Source: Lenzites betulinus (Eukaryota > Basidiomycota > Agaricomycetes > Polyporales > Polyporaceae). From it: a stretch of DNA of 64,000 bases. The DNA lies in NCBI GenBank assembly GCA_022264855.1, contig JABYQU010000009.1, forward strand, positions 1 to 64,000, in the 5' to 3' direction. The position numbers and the translations under genes were made by a program. Under the pieces are notes generated by a model. It was given only the letters and a program-made list of their open reading frames with translations. It did not search any database and was not told the origin of the DNA. Positions 12,681 to 24,003 of the stretch are shown here, piece by piece. Each line of letters begins with the position of its first letter. Position 1 is the first letter of the stretch.

Positions 12681-13735
12681 ATGGTATGTCACGAGCTCTT
12701 TGTTGTAGTATGAAAACATAACATTAGCGTGGCTGTAGGCACCCCGGGGACTCTCCGCCGAAGAGAAACGCGTGAAGTTGCTCGAGATATTCCATGAGAC
12801 GGTACCTAGGTATCTCCTGGTTATATGCGGCCGATTTCATTCAATCTTTGCTCTCCGCAGAAAGACTTCTTTCAGGTAAGCGCGTCCATAGAGATGCGCG
12901 GAATATAGATGATACTCACACCGGTGTAGCTCAAGGAGCTCGAGAAGTTGGGACCGAAGATGAAGGGAATCGGTACACTCTTTGCTTATTGTGAGTCGTG
13001 GTGTATGCGGCTTACACCTCTATAGTTTCTCAGTCAGTCAAGGAGGTCTTGCAGTCGCTTGTGGACGACGGCTTGGTCCAGATGGACAAGATTGGCTCCT
13101 CCAACTGTAGGCCTCGCAGCTATGCATGCGCCACAAGTCACTTATAAGCGCATATACCCAGTCTTTTGGAGCTTCCCGTCCCAACGAGGTGCCATGGTAT
13201 GCCTGGTTCTCGGGCATATATGCATAGGCACTGACCGACGAGGGTATGAACAGATGCAAGCCCGCCTGAAAACTGTGAAAGACACCCAAGCCTCGCATCG
13301 AAGCCAACTAGACGAACTGAGGGCGGCTGTAGCCACCGAGAAAGCCTCTCGACCTGAGAGCGTAAGGGCCATTCACAGCACGTCGGTTTACACATCTCAC
13401 GTTTCCCCAGGACGAGCGTGCGCGGATGCTCGACCAGCTTGCATCGCTGAAGAAAGAAGGCGCGCAACTTGAGACAGAGCTTGCCACCTACGGCGCATGC
13501 GATCCTGCGAAGGTCGAGGAGAAAAGACGCGCGGTTGTCCTCGCGAAGGAAGCTGCGGTCCGCTGGACAGGTTGGTTTCGCCTTTCATCTCGCCGGGATT
13601 ATCGCAGGGCCTGATGTGTATTCAGATAATTACCTCATGCTTCTTTCGCACTTCACGCGACAGAACAGTGTCGAGGCGAAGGACATCCGGGGGTACCTGG
13701 GTGTTGACGAGGAATATGAGGATATTGAAGGCTGA
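12681..13735 (+). CDS. mnd1: Meiotic nuclear division protein 1 (Hop2 partner)
   Basis: Nine exons (12681-12683, 12739-12801, 12861-12875, 12930-12972, 13026-13106, 13162-13196, 13254-13361, 13411-13570, 13626-13735) encode 205 residues, the normal size for Mnd1. The N-terminal winged-helix reads APRGLSAEEKRVKLLEIFHE, TKDFFQLKELEKLGPKMKG, then VSQSVKEVLQSLVDDGLVQM and FFWSFPSQ. A coiled coil follows (LKTVKDTQASHRSQLDELRA to LASLKKEGAQLETELATYG), and the C-terminal leucine-zipper/cap region reads DNYLMLLSHFTRQN. Mnd1 forms a heterodimer with Hop2 that helps Dmc1 and Rad51 in meiotic strand exchange in the nucleus. The first exon consists only of the ATG, directly followed by GTATGT, and the third exon is 15 nt. 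No HOP2 or DMC1 gene is nearby. Confidence 0.92.
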
Positions 13736-14132
13736 GATGTATAGTAGGACCCCGCTGCACGCTTGCTCTAGTCTCCCGGTCGATATGGGGTCGGCCTGAA
13801 AGTGATAACGCCTCTCCAGATCCAACGCAGGAAATAACTGTCTGGGTCCTAAGGTACATTTACAATCCACGGTAAGGGGCTGAGAGGACGTGTGTCAAAA
13901 GGGGTACTGTTGCTCACATTTTTCACGCGCAGTCGCTCTGTTAAACGAACTCCTGGCCCTCGCCAACGCGGGCCCATATACCTCGAGAGTCCGAGTTGTC
14001 TTCCTAATCTATGCCTCATAGTAAGATGCCGCCTACTTGAGACGCGCCTGCCGCGGGATCGTCGTGGCGGTGTCGCTTGAAGGCGCTTGAGGGAAACTCG
14101 AACTTGAACGTGTTCCACTCACTCGTATCCTC
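13736..14132. other. Intergenic, MND1 to kinase-like B
   Basis: About 400 bases of MND1 3' flank and promoter of the next gene. I see no conserved ORF, repeat or RNA motif. Confidence 0.5.
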
Positions 14133-15833
14133 ATGTCTGCTGAACCCGAGATCCCAAAGGCCATGACAACAGAAGAACCAGCGGAAATTGAAAACGTCAC
14201 TGAATGCTTTAGGTCAGTATTCCGGAACGAGCACCGCGAACTCGAGGGTAGTAAGAACGAGCCATTGCCACAGGTATGCTGGTTTGTCCGTCCAGTGACG
14301 TGACATAGCATTCATACGACAGTCGCGTCAGCTGTTCTCAGACACAGCGTATAATATGTGCCACGTCATTCCAGAGGAACTTCACGAAGACATGACGCCT
14401 TTTTGGGAGGGATACAGCGAACAGTTTGCAGAGGCTGGTATAGTCCTCTGTGAATTGGTACGTTACAGAACCTGGGGCCTGCCGACGTGTCCAGCGGAGC
14501 CGGCCCCAAGTCCATTTGCCAATTTCTGTGTCCACGAGCAGCAGGATGACTCGCTGCGTTATGCACGCTACCTGCAGGTACGCTTACGGGTCCTCTACCC
14601 GTGCCATAGACACCGTCCTGACCATTCAGTAGCCGGGGCTTGCCTATGCGCAAGACACAAAGCGACGAGACCTTGTCATCAAAATGACAGACATAAGATC
14701 GATGGAGTACCAGATATACTCCCGTCTCGCTGAATGCAGGTCGCTATATGACAGTCACACATATCCAAATGTGCTCCCGCCCACGGCAATCTTGGATTCC
14801 CCATACGCATTCGCGTTTGTTGCGATGCCAATGTACGTTCATAGCTCCCGCATGCCTTTCTTTATTCTGGTACTGACACTTCGGGTATCCAGGTGGTCAA
14901 CCACAATTGGCATGAGGCAGCTTGACACAGTCGGGCAGGTCATGCAGTTCATGCATTGTACTCTTGCTGTGAGTGACAGGCGGTATATGCAACTCGGGAC
15001 GCTTTCTAACATGATGCTTGCGTGCGATCACAGGGCCTGACTCTACTCCATCGCCTGAGGATTGCACACAGAGCTGGTCCCATCTCCCTTCCTACTGCGC
15101 GCGTTGTGCTTATTGGTTTAATAGGACATATCAGAGTCGAATACGTTGATAAACTGGTACTGCTGCCAGTGCGAGCATCTAACCGACCGCCACTGCGACG
15201 AACGCTTGCGCGAGCACCGTCGGTCTCCAAACGCCGTTTACGCCCTGTTCGACTTTGACCTATCTCTCATACTCCCTCTCGACGCATCGCTCACAGACTG
15301 TCGTCGTCCAGGCGCAGAGGCGTTCATGGGCCAGGGGATATACCATCCACCCGATGTGTTTCAAGGTGAACGGTACTACAACCCGTTTCCTTTCGATGTC
15401 GGCTGCCTCGGGAATCTATATCTGAACTGGCTGAGTGTGCGTAAGCTTCTCATGCTCGACGCGCTGACGCTCACAGTCCGTGTTCCAGAGAGCTATACCC
15501 GTCGTCCCCCTCCTCGCGCCCTTGCTGGGGAAGATGACGACGCACGTCGTCCGTGACCGCTTCACCGCCGAAGAGGCACTCGCGTTCTTCACCCAGATCA
15601 GGGCGTCCCTCCCGCCGGAGATCATCGACGCTCCCATCGAGCACGAAGCGGATTTCGACTGCATCATGGACCCGGATCGGTACTGGAGTCAACTCCCGCT
15701 CGAGTTCCAGTCCCGTTGGAAGACCCACCGTCCGCCACCGTTACATTGGTTTCCTCGGTTTTTGCGTTGGATGTGTGGCTCCGTGACAGGATACGCGATG
15801 GTCGCGCGTGTGCGTCGTTGCTTGAAAATTTAG
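14133..15833 (+). CDS. Kinase-like protein, paralogue B (lineage-specific family)
   Basis: Exons 14133-14273, 14323-14577, 14633-14832, 14893-14968, 15034-15072, 15125-15436 and 15477-15833 give 459 residues. Visible kinase-like landmarks are RRDLVIKM (VAIK), AFVAMPMW at the hinge, IAHR|DISESN as catalytic loop, NAVYALFDFDLSL as a DFG-like site, and HPPDVFQGERYYNPFPFDVG. The tail carries PLLAPLLGKM, FTAEEALAFF and YWSQLPLEFQSRW. The exon layout matches copies A and D. The intron that splits HR|D starts with GC (AGA|GCTGGT, 15073) instead of GT, a poor match even to GC-type donors, so splicing here may be impaired. The intron 15437-15476 is only 40 nt. The family is restricted to fungi as far as I can judge, and its substrate and even its catalytic activity are unknown. 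Confidence 0.75.
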
Positions 15834-15984
15834 TCCTAGCGCTGCGCAACACGACTGCGTGCATATCATGGCTGCGTGCCAACTATGCCACAGCTTCCCC
15901 ATGTACGCCGCTGCCTGAGCATCTAGCCCATATGCATCACACGGAGACGATTCAAGACTGGCATCAGTCACATGTATATATATA

Positions 15985-16262
15985 TCGGTTGGGAACACGG
16001 GGTGGGCATCGCAAGGGTCCATAGATCCCGTGAATCGAGGGCAGCGTAAGTCGTCGCGGAAAGACAGTACAGGAGATAGGAAGGTCGATATAACAATATC
16101 GCAGAAAATTGCAGAGAGTCCAGAGGGCCCGCAAAGATGGAATCCAGGGTGCACACATGTGGGACCTCCAGACGGGAACTTATGGAAGCACATTTACATA
16201 TAAGTACCTTGAGAAGACTACAGTGCTTATCCGCCGTTCGCCTCACGCGGCAACGGCAGCCT
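15985..16262. repeat. Inverted duplicate, left copy (tail and 3' UTR of the 16868-18776 gene)
   Basis: On the minus strand this segment resembles 18756-19062 on the plus strand: it carries the end of the Ala-rich tail (GCCGCGTGAGGCGA-like), the stop region, a CCTATCTCCTGTACTGT block and the GGACCCTTGCGAT block. By eye the match is roughly 70-80 % with indels. Borders are approximate. Confidence 0.75.
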
Positions 16263-16867
16263 CGCCCACAGCGCCCGTGTGGGTCCAAAAGTCGAGACAA
16301 GAGGTACAAACTGTCGGCCGACTTACCGTGTTTTGAGTGAGTTGCAAACGATGTTCATCCAGTGTTCACCGCTTGTCTCGGTTTTTGAAAGGGTTTTGCT
16401 CGGTCGGAAATGAGCCACTGCCTTCCGTGACCTGACGCCGCTGTATGCAGGGAATTGCTGCGCACAAGGCGGGCAGGAGCAAAGTGAGCTCGACTCAAAC
16501 GGACGATTCGGGTCGCGTCCCATTGTGGCGTCTCGGCAATCGCCGGTGCGCACGACGTCACTAAAAGGATCACTCGGCGCTTCTGGCAGCGGGCTACTTG
16601 AAGCCTACTTTGGCGGGAACAACACACGTCCGTCCGTTCAACTTGTGAGGCGACTCTGATCATCCGCCTCAGCTGTCTCCCTCGCCCAGCATCTCCTGCG
16701 TGCCCTTTTCCAGGCCGGTCTCTTCGCAGCGTTGCTTGGGCCGTCTAGCTTTCTCAAAGCCTACTTAGGAAGCATTCATCTGCAGTCGGCCCTCACTTCC
16801 TGGTCGATATCTCCCCGGTCACGGACAGACATTGCACGTTCATATCCTGTAGCAAGTGAAGGTCGTG
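16263..16867. other. Upstream region of the orphan gene at 16868
   Basis: The inverted duplication stops near 16262; beyond it no paralogous coding sequence can be followed. The remaining stretch has only short unrelated ORFs and is presumably promoter. Confidence 0.45.
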
Positions 16868-18776
16868 ATGCTTCGTATGTTGTCGCGCTCGACCTCGAGG
16901 GTAACGGAGAAATCCCCGGCCGAAGTCCATGTCACGGAGATCAAGCCAGGTAAGTGCCTCCGATAGAAACACCTGTTCAAAACAGTTTGTTAACTGAGAG
17001 ATCATCAGTCGCCGAACAAGAAGACGCGGTGGCTACCTCAGACTCGCCGGTTCCGTCCTCCCAGCAGCCGTCATCAGATGAGGCCGTCGCGCTCCCTCAA
17101 GACCCCACTCCCCGTTCCCAGAAGCGCTTTTCATGGCGCTCGTTGGTGCCTTCCAAAGGCCCTCAGGAACACAAGGTGGCTCTACCGCCTCATCGCGAAG
17201 AGGTCGCGAAGGAAGCCGCCGCCCGTGAAGAGTATATTGAGCGTCGGATCCTTCGTACCCGCTCCGAGAAGAGGGCACACGCGTCTGCGCTGGTCGTGCG
17301 CGAACTTATCGTCGGACCATTTTCTACACCGACCGCTTCTCTTCCCCAAGGAACGAAAGTCTCGGCGACCGGAGTGACGTCCTTCCAGAGGATGCAGAAG
17401 GTCAAGACCCAGCTCCTCGAGCCGAAGACCGCGCAGAAGGTCATCGCGCAGCTCCGCCAGCTTCCCACCACAGACGAGCCGATCGTCATTGGGAAAACGC
17501 ACACCGGAGCTCCAGTCACGTCGCTCCCCAAGGGCCCCATTCATGCTGTGTGTCTGCCTTACACTGATGCAGACGCCCATGAGAAGCATTTCTCGAAGTT
17601 AGACAAGCTGGGGGCGCCCAACCCCTCCTCCGTCCACTCTCCAAGTGCATCACCGAAAGCCAAAGAGCGCAACATCGAGCTATCTACGGTGTCCAGTACG
17701 GCAGTAGAGATCGCCAGCGTGACTGCGACGTCGTTAGCGAAGCTGAAAGAAGTCCTCGACGGCCTCAACATCGTGAGCCTCATCACGGCCCCGGACCTAG
17801 GTCTTGGACAATCCGCAGACCACCCAGGGTTGTTGAGTGGTGCACTTCCCAGCACCGACGCCATTGTGAACGGCATAGAGCAGATGACACCCCAGCTCCT
17901 GGCCCTTGGTTACGCCACGGGCAAGTCCGTCCTACCCTCTCACGCAGGTGTATACCCGCCAACGGATCGTATGTCTGTGATCACTTGTGCGTATAACGAT
18001 TTTGAGCTGCCTGGTGCACGTTTGACCTAGCATATATGCAGATTGGTGGGGTTTGGAGGTCGTCATGCCCGAGCCATCTGTGAGATACCTCAGCGTACGT
18101 GACGTTTCTCGTTCACCCTCAATCTCAGCTCGTATCACTGATGCACGCATACCGTCATTCGTCACAGAATGTACCCTCGATCGCGCACACCGTCGTCAAC
18201 TTCCTCACCGCGCTCGCGGTTGCCAACGGCGGCGTACGCGAGATCCTCCCTTTCATCCGTTACATCTCTCAGTACGTCGACTCCGAATGGAACATGATCA
18301 CGCAGGCGGATCAAGGCCAGGGCGTCGTCTGCGCGGCGACGTGGATCATGCCTGCCGCGCTCGTCCCCCGTGCATGGGACTTCCCCCAACCCCCCGTCGC
18401 CTCCGATCCGGAGAACGGAACGAGCGCAGGCTCTGGTGAGGACGCCACACCGCCCGCGAATTCAACCACTCCCGCGCCGACGAACGGCAGCAGCGCGCCC
18501 TCGACATCGAGCCCGGCACTCCTAACGCCGCCCTTGCCCGACCCCAATCACGCCCCGATATTCGTTGCTCCTCCGGGAGACCCCGCTGTACAAACCCAGA
18601 GCGTCCCGGGAAACCCTGCGGAGGGAGTGCCGGGGGTGACGGTGACGCCACCTACGCCTCCTGCATCGGAGACCCTCGGCAAAGCGGCCGGGGAGGCGAT
18701 CAAGGGGGCTGCGACCGCGACGGGTGCCAGCGCGGGCACTGTGGGCGAGGCCCCCGCTCCTGCGGCTGCCGCGTGA
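16868..18776 (+). CDS. Orphan protein with Ala/Pro-rich tail, unknown function
   Basis: Exons 16868-16949, 17009-17968, 18042-18094 and 18129-18776 encode 580 residues. The N-terminus is basic and Ser-rich; residues about 85-150 contain a charged helix (EEVAKEAAAREEYIERRILR). The best-ordered part is residues about 300-425, including NIVSLITAPDLGL, TPQLLALGYATGKSVLP, HWWGLEVVMPEPSVRYLS, then NVPSIAHTVVNFLTALAV and REILPFIRYISQYVDSEW. The last 150 residues are Pro/Ala/Thr-rich and disordered. There is no signal peptide, and no membrane segment is convincing. I do not recognise the family. The gene is bracketed by the inverted duplication of its own 3' end, so a paralogue in the opposite orientation once existed or a partial inverted copy was made. 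Confidence 0.7.
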
Positions 18777-19062
18777 GGCGAGCGGCGGATGAATACTCCA
18801 GTCTTTTCAAGGTATAGGTAAATGTGTGTTTTTAGTTCTCGTTTGGGGGTCCCGCATTCGTATACCCCGGATTCCATTATCTTCACGCTGCAGTTCTGTC
18901 ATATTGTTATGTCGATCTTCCTATCTCCTGTACTGTGTTCCCCTCACGACCCGCGATGCCCCCGACTCACGACAAGTTTTCTTACGCCTACATTCACGAT
19001 ACATCCCATGGACTTCTGGACCCTTGCGATATCCACCCCGTGTGTCCATCCCTAATAGTTAG
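18756..19062. repeat. Inverted duplicate, right copy
   Basis: This is the last codons and the 3' flank of the 16868-18776 gene; its diverged inverted partner is 15985-16262. Shared blocks include CTTCCTATCTCCTGTACTGT, and GGACCCTTGCGAT followed by CCACCCCGTGT. Confidence 0.75.
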
Positions 19063-19481
19063 ATGTTTCGGCGCGAGTTATATTGGTCAAGTACGTCAAC
19101 GAGCCATGGTTGTAGTCTGACATTAGCTTGACTTGTCCAGCTCAGGCTGGATCCAGCTGAAGTCCAAAACCTGTTGAACGTAGGGCACGTTGGAGGCACG
19201 TTACTGTGCCCTTCGTCGTGATATCGATAAGTATCGATATCACTGAGCCGCATCGCTCCATGCACCGCTCTGAATAGCCCTGTAGCGCCGCTGAGCGGCA
19301 GTGCCCGCTACCGCACCCATTGCGGGCACAGACGTTTTGGCAGGGAAATTTTGCTGTATACATGAGCGAGTAGCTTGAGCCCACTCGACCTTGACTTGAA
19401 CTTTTTTGAAGCAATTGCAACTCCCACGGGGGTAGTCGAGGACCCGCCACGCCCTAGCACCACACATATATCGCAGACCGT
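18777..19481. other. Intergenic, orphan gene to F-box gene
   Basis: The first 285 bases belong to the inverted duplication. The rest contains the 12-bp-arm palindrome at 19218-19243 and the presumed F-box gene promoter; no further gene is seen. Confidence 0.5.
19218..19243. repeat. Inverted repeat, 12-bp arms, 2-bp spacer
   Basis: GTGATATCGATA, then AG, then the exact reverse complement. It lies 238 bp before the F-box start codon. Confidence 0.85.
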
Positions 19482-20810
19482 ATGGATACCCTGCCAGTTG
19501 AGACTGTCTGGCACATCTTCGAGCTCGCCTGCACTGATGGGGGCGCCACAGGCAATACGCTCGTACTTGTCTCCAAGGACTTCCGCGCAGTCGCACGCAA
19601 GGCCCGCTTTCACTCCATTTCCCTCACCGTCACCGAACAGTGCATCCTGGCATTCTCAGCGCTGTACGAACGCGAATGCGACCCTGTGCAAGGAGACAAA
19701 CCCCTTATCCGGCACTTGCTGGTGTCTTTCTCTCAAACTCGGGATGCCATTGCGGCTCGCGTGCCACCATCCCATTCGACGAGGACGCGCAAATTGCGGC
19801 TGCGGGACACACTGAAGAAGGTGATCCGGAGCCTCTCGTCTACGTCCTCGGGAAGTGTGGAGGGTCCCTCGACTGCTAGGCGCACTGGCGGGAATATTAT
19901 GCCATGGACGTGTCACTCCCGCCTCTGTGTCACCTCTCGATGCTTGTTCTCCGAGTACGCCAGCGCTGCGCAGTCAATATTCCGCCTCGCTGCACCCGGT
20001 CTAGTCACTCTCGTCGTGCAAGGCGTCGATACCATGTGTTGCCGCCCATCTGCCTTCCCCATTATAAACAATCCACTCCCCTCTCTGCGCGAGGCCACAT
20101 TCGTCAACGTAGTAGACATCCGCGCGCTGTTGAGCAAAGAGCTCACCAGCGAGGTTGCCGAAACGCCTATCTTCCCTGCGTTAACGCACCTGTCCGCCTC
20201 GCTGCCCGGGTCCTGGGTATCCGTCCCTGCACTCGAGTTCTGGCCTGCCGCTGCCCCGCGCGTCACTCATCTGAGTGTTGCTGACGCTCAATGGGGGGTC
20301 GAGCCGCTGGCGTCTGCCGTCGGGGTGCGATGCCCCAACATCGTTTTCAATGCCATTCATCCAAGCTCGGCATACGAGCCCCTCCCGCCGTCCTCAGACG
20401 AGCCGCCCCCCGAGCCGACGTACCCGAGCGTGCAGCACCTCTTGCTCCGACCCAGCATGGGACCTGGGGAGGTACCCATTGTCGATGAGTGGATGGTTTA
20501 CATCGCCTGGATAAGGGGGTTGGGGCAGATAGCACGGGACTGCCAGGAAAGAGGTGTCGAGGTTTTCGTGCTCATGCCGTCCAAGGACCCGACATCCCTC
20601 GATGACCGCTACAAGGTGGCTCACAGAGAGTGGCTAGAACGCATAGAGGGTGGGAGCGACGGGGCGGGATGCTGGCGTCACTTAGCCGTCCTACGAGGGT
20701 GCGCCTCGCCATGTCCTTCGCCCATCTACCACACCTGTATAACTTCAACGCCCCGAGGCGTGCCCGGTCGGTACAATGGTGTACTACGAAGACTTGTCTG
20801 TCGCAAGTAG
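19482..20810 (+). CDS. F-box-like protein
   Basis: A single open frame of 442 residues. The N-terminal 50 residues form the F-box-like pattern of basidiomycete families: LPVETVWHIFELACTDGG, then LVLVSKDFRAVARKARFHSI. The rest shows the leucine-rich, repeat-poor substrate-binding type of sequence usual in these proteins (LVTLVVQGVD, FPALTHLSASLPGSW, RVTHLSVADA, YPSVQHLLLRP). By family analogy it would be the substrate adaptor of an SCF ubiquitin ligase; its target is unknown. The stretch around residues 140-160 (MPWTCHSRLCVTSRCLF) looks less natural than its flanks, so a small unrecognised intron or frameshift there is possible. The truncated copy at 20954 shares the same start pattern. Confidence 0.75.
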   Translation: MDTLPVETVWHIFELACTDGGATGNTLVLVSKDFRAVARKARFHSISLTVTEQCILAFSALYERECDPVQGDKPLIRHLLVSFSQTRDAIAARVPPSHSTRTRKLRLRDTLKKVIRSLSSTSSGSVEGPSTARRTGGNIMPWTCHSRLCVTSRCLFSEYASAAQSIFRLAAPGLVTLVVQGVDTMCCRPSAFPIINNPLPSLREATFVNVVDIRALLSKELTSEVAETPIFPALTHLSASLPGSWVSVPALEFWPAAAPRVTHLSVADAQWGVEPLASAVGVRCPNIVFNAIHPSSAYEPLPPSSDEPPPEPTYPSVQHLLLRPSMGPGEVPIVDEWMVYIAWIRGLGQIARDCQERGVEVFVLMPSKDPTSLDDRYKVAHREWLERIEGGSDGAGCWRHLAVLRGCASPCPSPIYHTCITSTPRGVPGRYNGVLRRLVCRK

Positions 20811-20953
20811 TAGCACAGCGCTATGCTTATATACTTTGCTCGTGTGCGTAGGAACCCGCTCTGCGTCTTACTAGCATTAAAGGCTACTCCCTCAGTATAT
20901 CTATTCCGAACTCCATCCCCTACTAGTTCCCCCTCAATCTCCTCCGCTAAATC

Positions 20954-21208
20954 ATGAAGACCCTGCCCGTAGAAACTGTTCAGCGAATCTTCCACTTCAC
21001 ATGCACCGACGGAGGAGTCACAGGCTGCGCTCTCTCGCTAGCGTCCAGGGATTTCCGCGCAATCGCGCGCACGACCCGATTCCACTCCGTAGCCCTGGTT
21101 GCAAGCTCTACCCAACCAAAGAATAATCACAGCTCCCGCAATAGCTTGCCAGCGATCTTGAATGACGACAAGTCCCGGTGCTCCAACTCCCTCCCAGAAT
21201 CCGACTGA
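20954..21208 (+). pseudogene. Truncated F-box copy
   Basis: The first 50 residues (LPVETVQRIFHFTCTDGG, LSLASRDFRAIARTTRFHSV) closely repeat the start of the F-box gene 144 bp upstream, but the frame stops after 84 residues and no continuing homologous exon is found before the end of the convergent PNS1 gene. It is best explained as a partial tandem duplicate. Confidence 0.65.
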
Positions 21209-21435
21209 AACTAAAAACCTGAACGCATCGCGAGCGGACCGCGCGATACGTCCGTACTCCCTGATTATGTTCCAGTTAGTGCGAGCACGCATCCTGGACC
21301 TGTCGCCACCCTGCAGAACTCCGCATCGTCCATCGCAGATTCATGCCTCCAAATTACAGCAACGTGAAACGCAAGTCCAAAAAGAAACTAGGCCAAATTT
21401 CCACACGATTACGATTCCCCCACTCCCGACTCTCG

Positions 21436-24003
21436 TTATACTCTCGGCACGCCTTGGACCACTTGTGGGTACGTCGACGCAATAAGCTGGAGGCACAAGC
21501 GATGAATCAGCACCCACAATGCATTCTCCAAAATGATCAGTCCAATGGTAAGAACGTACCGCGAAGAGAGGAGGCGCGCGGATCGCGAGGACTTGCGGGT
21601 CTTCGCCCAGCCCGACGAAGCTGTAGTCTCGTCAGCATCGCCGCTCTGGTATCATATACAGTAGAGCAAGACCGGGACGTACATGGTAGAGACACCCGCT
21701 TCGATCGCGGACGAGAGCGTGAGGGCTGTAACGGTGGGCTGTTGTCAGCCATATGATCGGGTGGAACGGGATGGAACGGCGCACAGCATTGCAAACCGAT
21801 GAGGAAAGCGAAGACGAGCACGGGCGCGGTGTACTGCCCGTCGGCGTTGTACGACGGGTGCGTGTCTGGCGCAAGGACGCAGGGTCCATCAGCCACATGA
21901 TAACACCGGGAGATAGATGGAGGTACTCACAGCGCAGGTAGAGATACCCGAAGAGCGAGCATAGCAGACCGATCGCATAGGCACCCCATGTGAGCGCTAC
22001 AAGCAAGCGCATTAGTACAGTACTCCTTTGCCCACCCGTAAGTACTTACTCATCCCAACCAGAGAGTCGTTGACTAGAGCATCGATACCACGGTCCTTGA
22101 ATAATCGCCAGGTGTCTTTCGCCGCACTGATGTATGGCTTTCCGTACAGCGCTACGAGATCGTATTAGTAGTGAACTCAACGCTCGAAGTGAGGGTGGGA
22201 TGACATACCAATCTCAATGTATGCGTATCTGCGAACACCAACCGGGCGGTGTTATGAATGACCAGCCGCACACGGAGTTTATGTGCACGTACCTGTTGAA
22301 GTACTCGACGGCGCTCTCGATGCAGCCGATGAAGCACTCCGCACACAACGCCAGGCAAGCCTCGACCGCTATACATGGAACAAACTTCAGCATTTTATCC
22401 AGAGACCGCAGTGCAGGGCCAAACGGATGCCAATGATGAAGGAGAAACGTACGGTGGCCATCAGCGTTGGCGCTGTTGCGCGCGACGTTAAGTAGCATCT
22501 TCACGAGCTCAAGGAGCGTGACTATCAAGGAGCCGAAGGCGATGGAACCCAGCGAGAGCGTCGAGGCACGACCGAACGCCGAGAGAGTCGGGTGCGAAGG
22601 CTAGTCGTACTGAGTTATCAGGCTGTTCATGTCGTATAAAATGAAAGGAGTTTACCATCATGCCCTGTTCGCGGGGACCAAAGTAATACCAACCTGTGCA
22701 GAATGGTTAGACGGACACAATATTGCGAGACAAGTGCACGTACTGCCGAAAGGTCCGCCGGCGAGCGTCGCGAGCGCAACGTTCCCCACAACCTGAGACG
22801 TCCACAGGAACGAGAAGGTCTCGTATATAATGAAACCGATGACCTTCCCCTTCGAACAGGTGTCGCCGAGGTCGCAAGCTGGAAGGTGTTAGTGACGTCA
22901 TAACAAGTGAGTGGCGTGTCGAGCCTTACTGGGACTACCGGGCGTGTACCTGACGTATCTGCGTGCCAAAGTCAGTCGCGTCCAGTTCATCTGCAAGCTG
23001 TAGGGACACGTACGTAGCAATGACGGTGAAAGTGTACAGCCTGGCCATGCATATATGCGTCAATAATTACCGACTCAGGCGTAGTACTGCCATAACTTAC
23101 ACGCTGAGACCAGCTTGCAAGATCAGCGCAACGAACGCAACAAAGTACACGCTTGGGTGGTGCTTGGTAACATCCATGACAACCTGAAGAAGCAGAGATG
23201 CCAGCGGGATACGCGAGCGGTAGCCCCAATATGCGAGCACAGACACGAGGGCGATGATGGTGAAAGCAATGGCTCCCGCTGAAAGACCATATTCAGTACG
23301 TGTACGGTCCAACAACGTCTGAAATTGCGTACACCAGTACTTCGTGATCCAATAATAGACAGCAATTGCACTACGAACGTGAATATGGTCAGCGAACCTG
23401 TTAGCATGTACGGAAATGCAGAGTACGCACATGTTTAGCAGTATAGAGAGAACAAGAGTGATATGCATGATAATTTTCGTGAAGAGGCGGGTGAGAATGA
23501 GGTAGAAAGCCGAGAGCACTAGGCCTGCGCCAGTTATGAAGAGCAAGAGAATCACAGTATGGCTACATGCGACATAAGACATTATTTGTGGCTCATGCTA
23601 GACATGCTATTCAAAGAACTCACTAGTTGAGCGTTATACTCTTCCCTGTGTCGTCCGACCCTACACCGCCACCCAACCCTCCAGCGTTCGAGAACTTGGA
23701 CAGGGTTATGGCGGCTATGATACCGAAGCCAACGAGCTGAACGCCATCAACACATTAAATCCGTGTAGCAAAAGGTGACTTAGGTCTACTCACCTGGGCA
23801 ACGAAGAGCAGGAGGAATATGGGGTCGTTGATCCTCTTCTTTGGCTTGAACCGTTCGCCGGCGTAGGGTGATTTGGAGTCACCATCGTATTGTGGTGGTG
23901 GCGGCGCATATGACGTCTGGGCATAGTAGGGTGCAGGTCCGGGGTCTGGTGCGCCGTAGACAGGTTGGTATGAGTGCGGGGGCGAAGACTGCCAGCCAGA
24001 CAT
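21436..24003 (-). CDS. PNS1: PNS1-type choline-transporter-like membrane protein (CTL/SLC44 family)
   Basis: Eighteen exons on - join in frame to 515 residues (from the start: 23794-24003, 23624-23736, 23431-23562, 23333-23370, 23101-23278, 23014-23040, 22930-22958, 22744-22878, 22656-22693, 22453-22600, 22293-22368, 22209-22228, 22050-22151, 21931-21996, 21785-21865, 21683-21725, 21560-21620, 21436-21486). The Pro/Tyr-rich cytosolic N-terminus ends in KPKKRINDPIFLLLFVAQ, the family entry to the first membrane helix. Further helices include ILLLFITGAGLVLSAFYLIL, AIAFTIIALVSVLAYWG, KVIGFIIYETFSFLW, SIAFGSLIVTLLELVKML and the conserved ECFIGCIESAVEYFNRYAY. The tail is SAIEAGVSTIFVGLGEDPQ, then YPQVVQGVPRV. 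About ten membrane helices are expected at the plasma membrane. Several exons are only 20-43 nt. Confidence 0.93.

Noticed and set aside
19890..19960. Possible intron in the F-box gene around MPWTCHSRLCV
   Set aside because: No splice pair that keeps the flanking frames in phase was convincing; left as a single exon.
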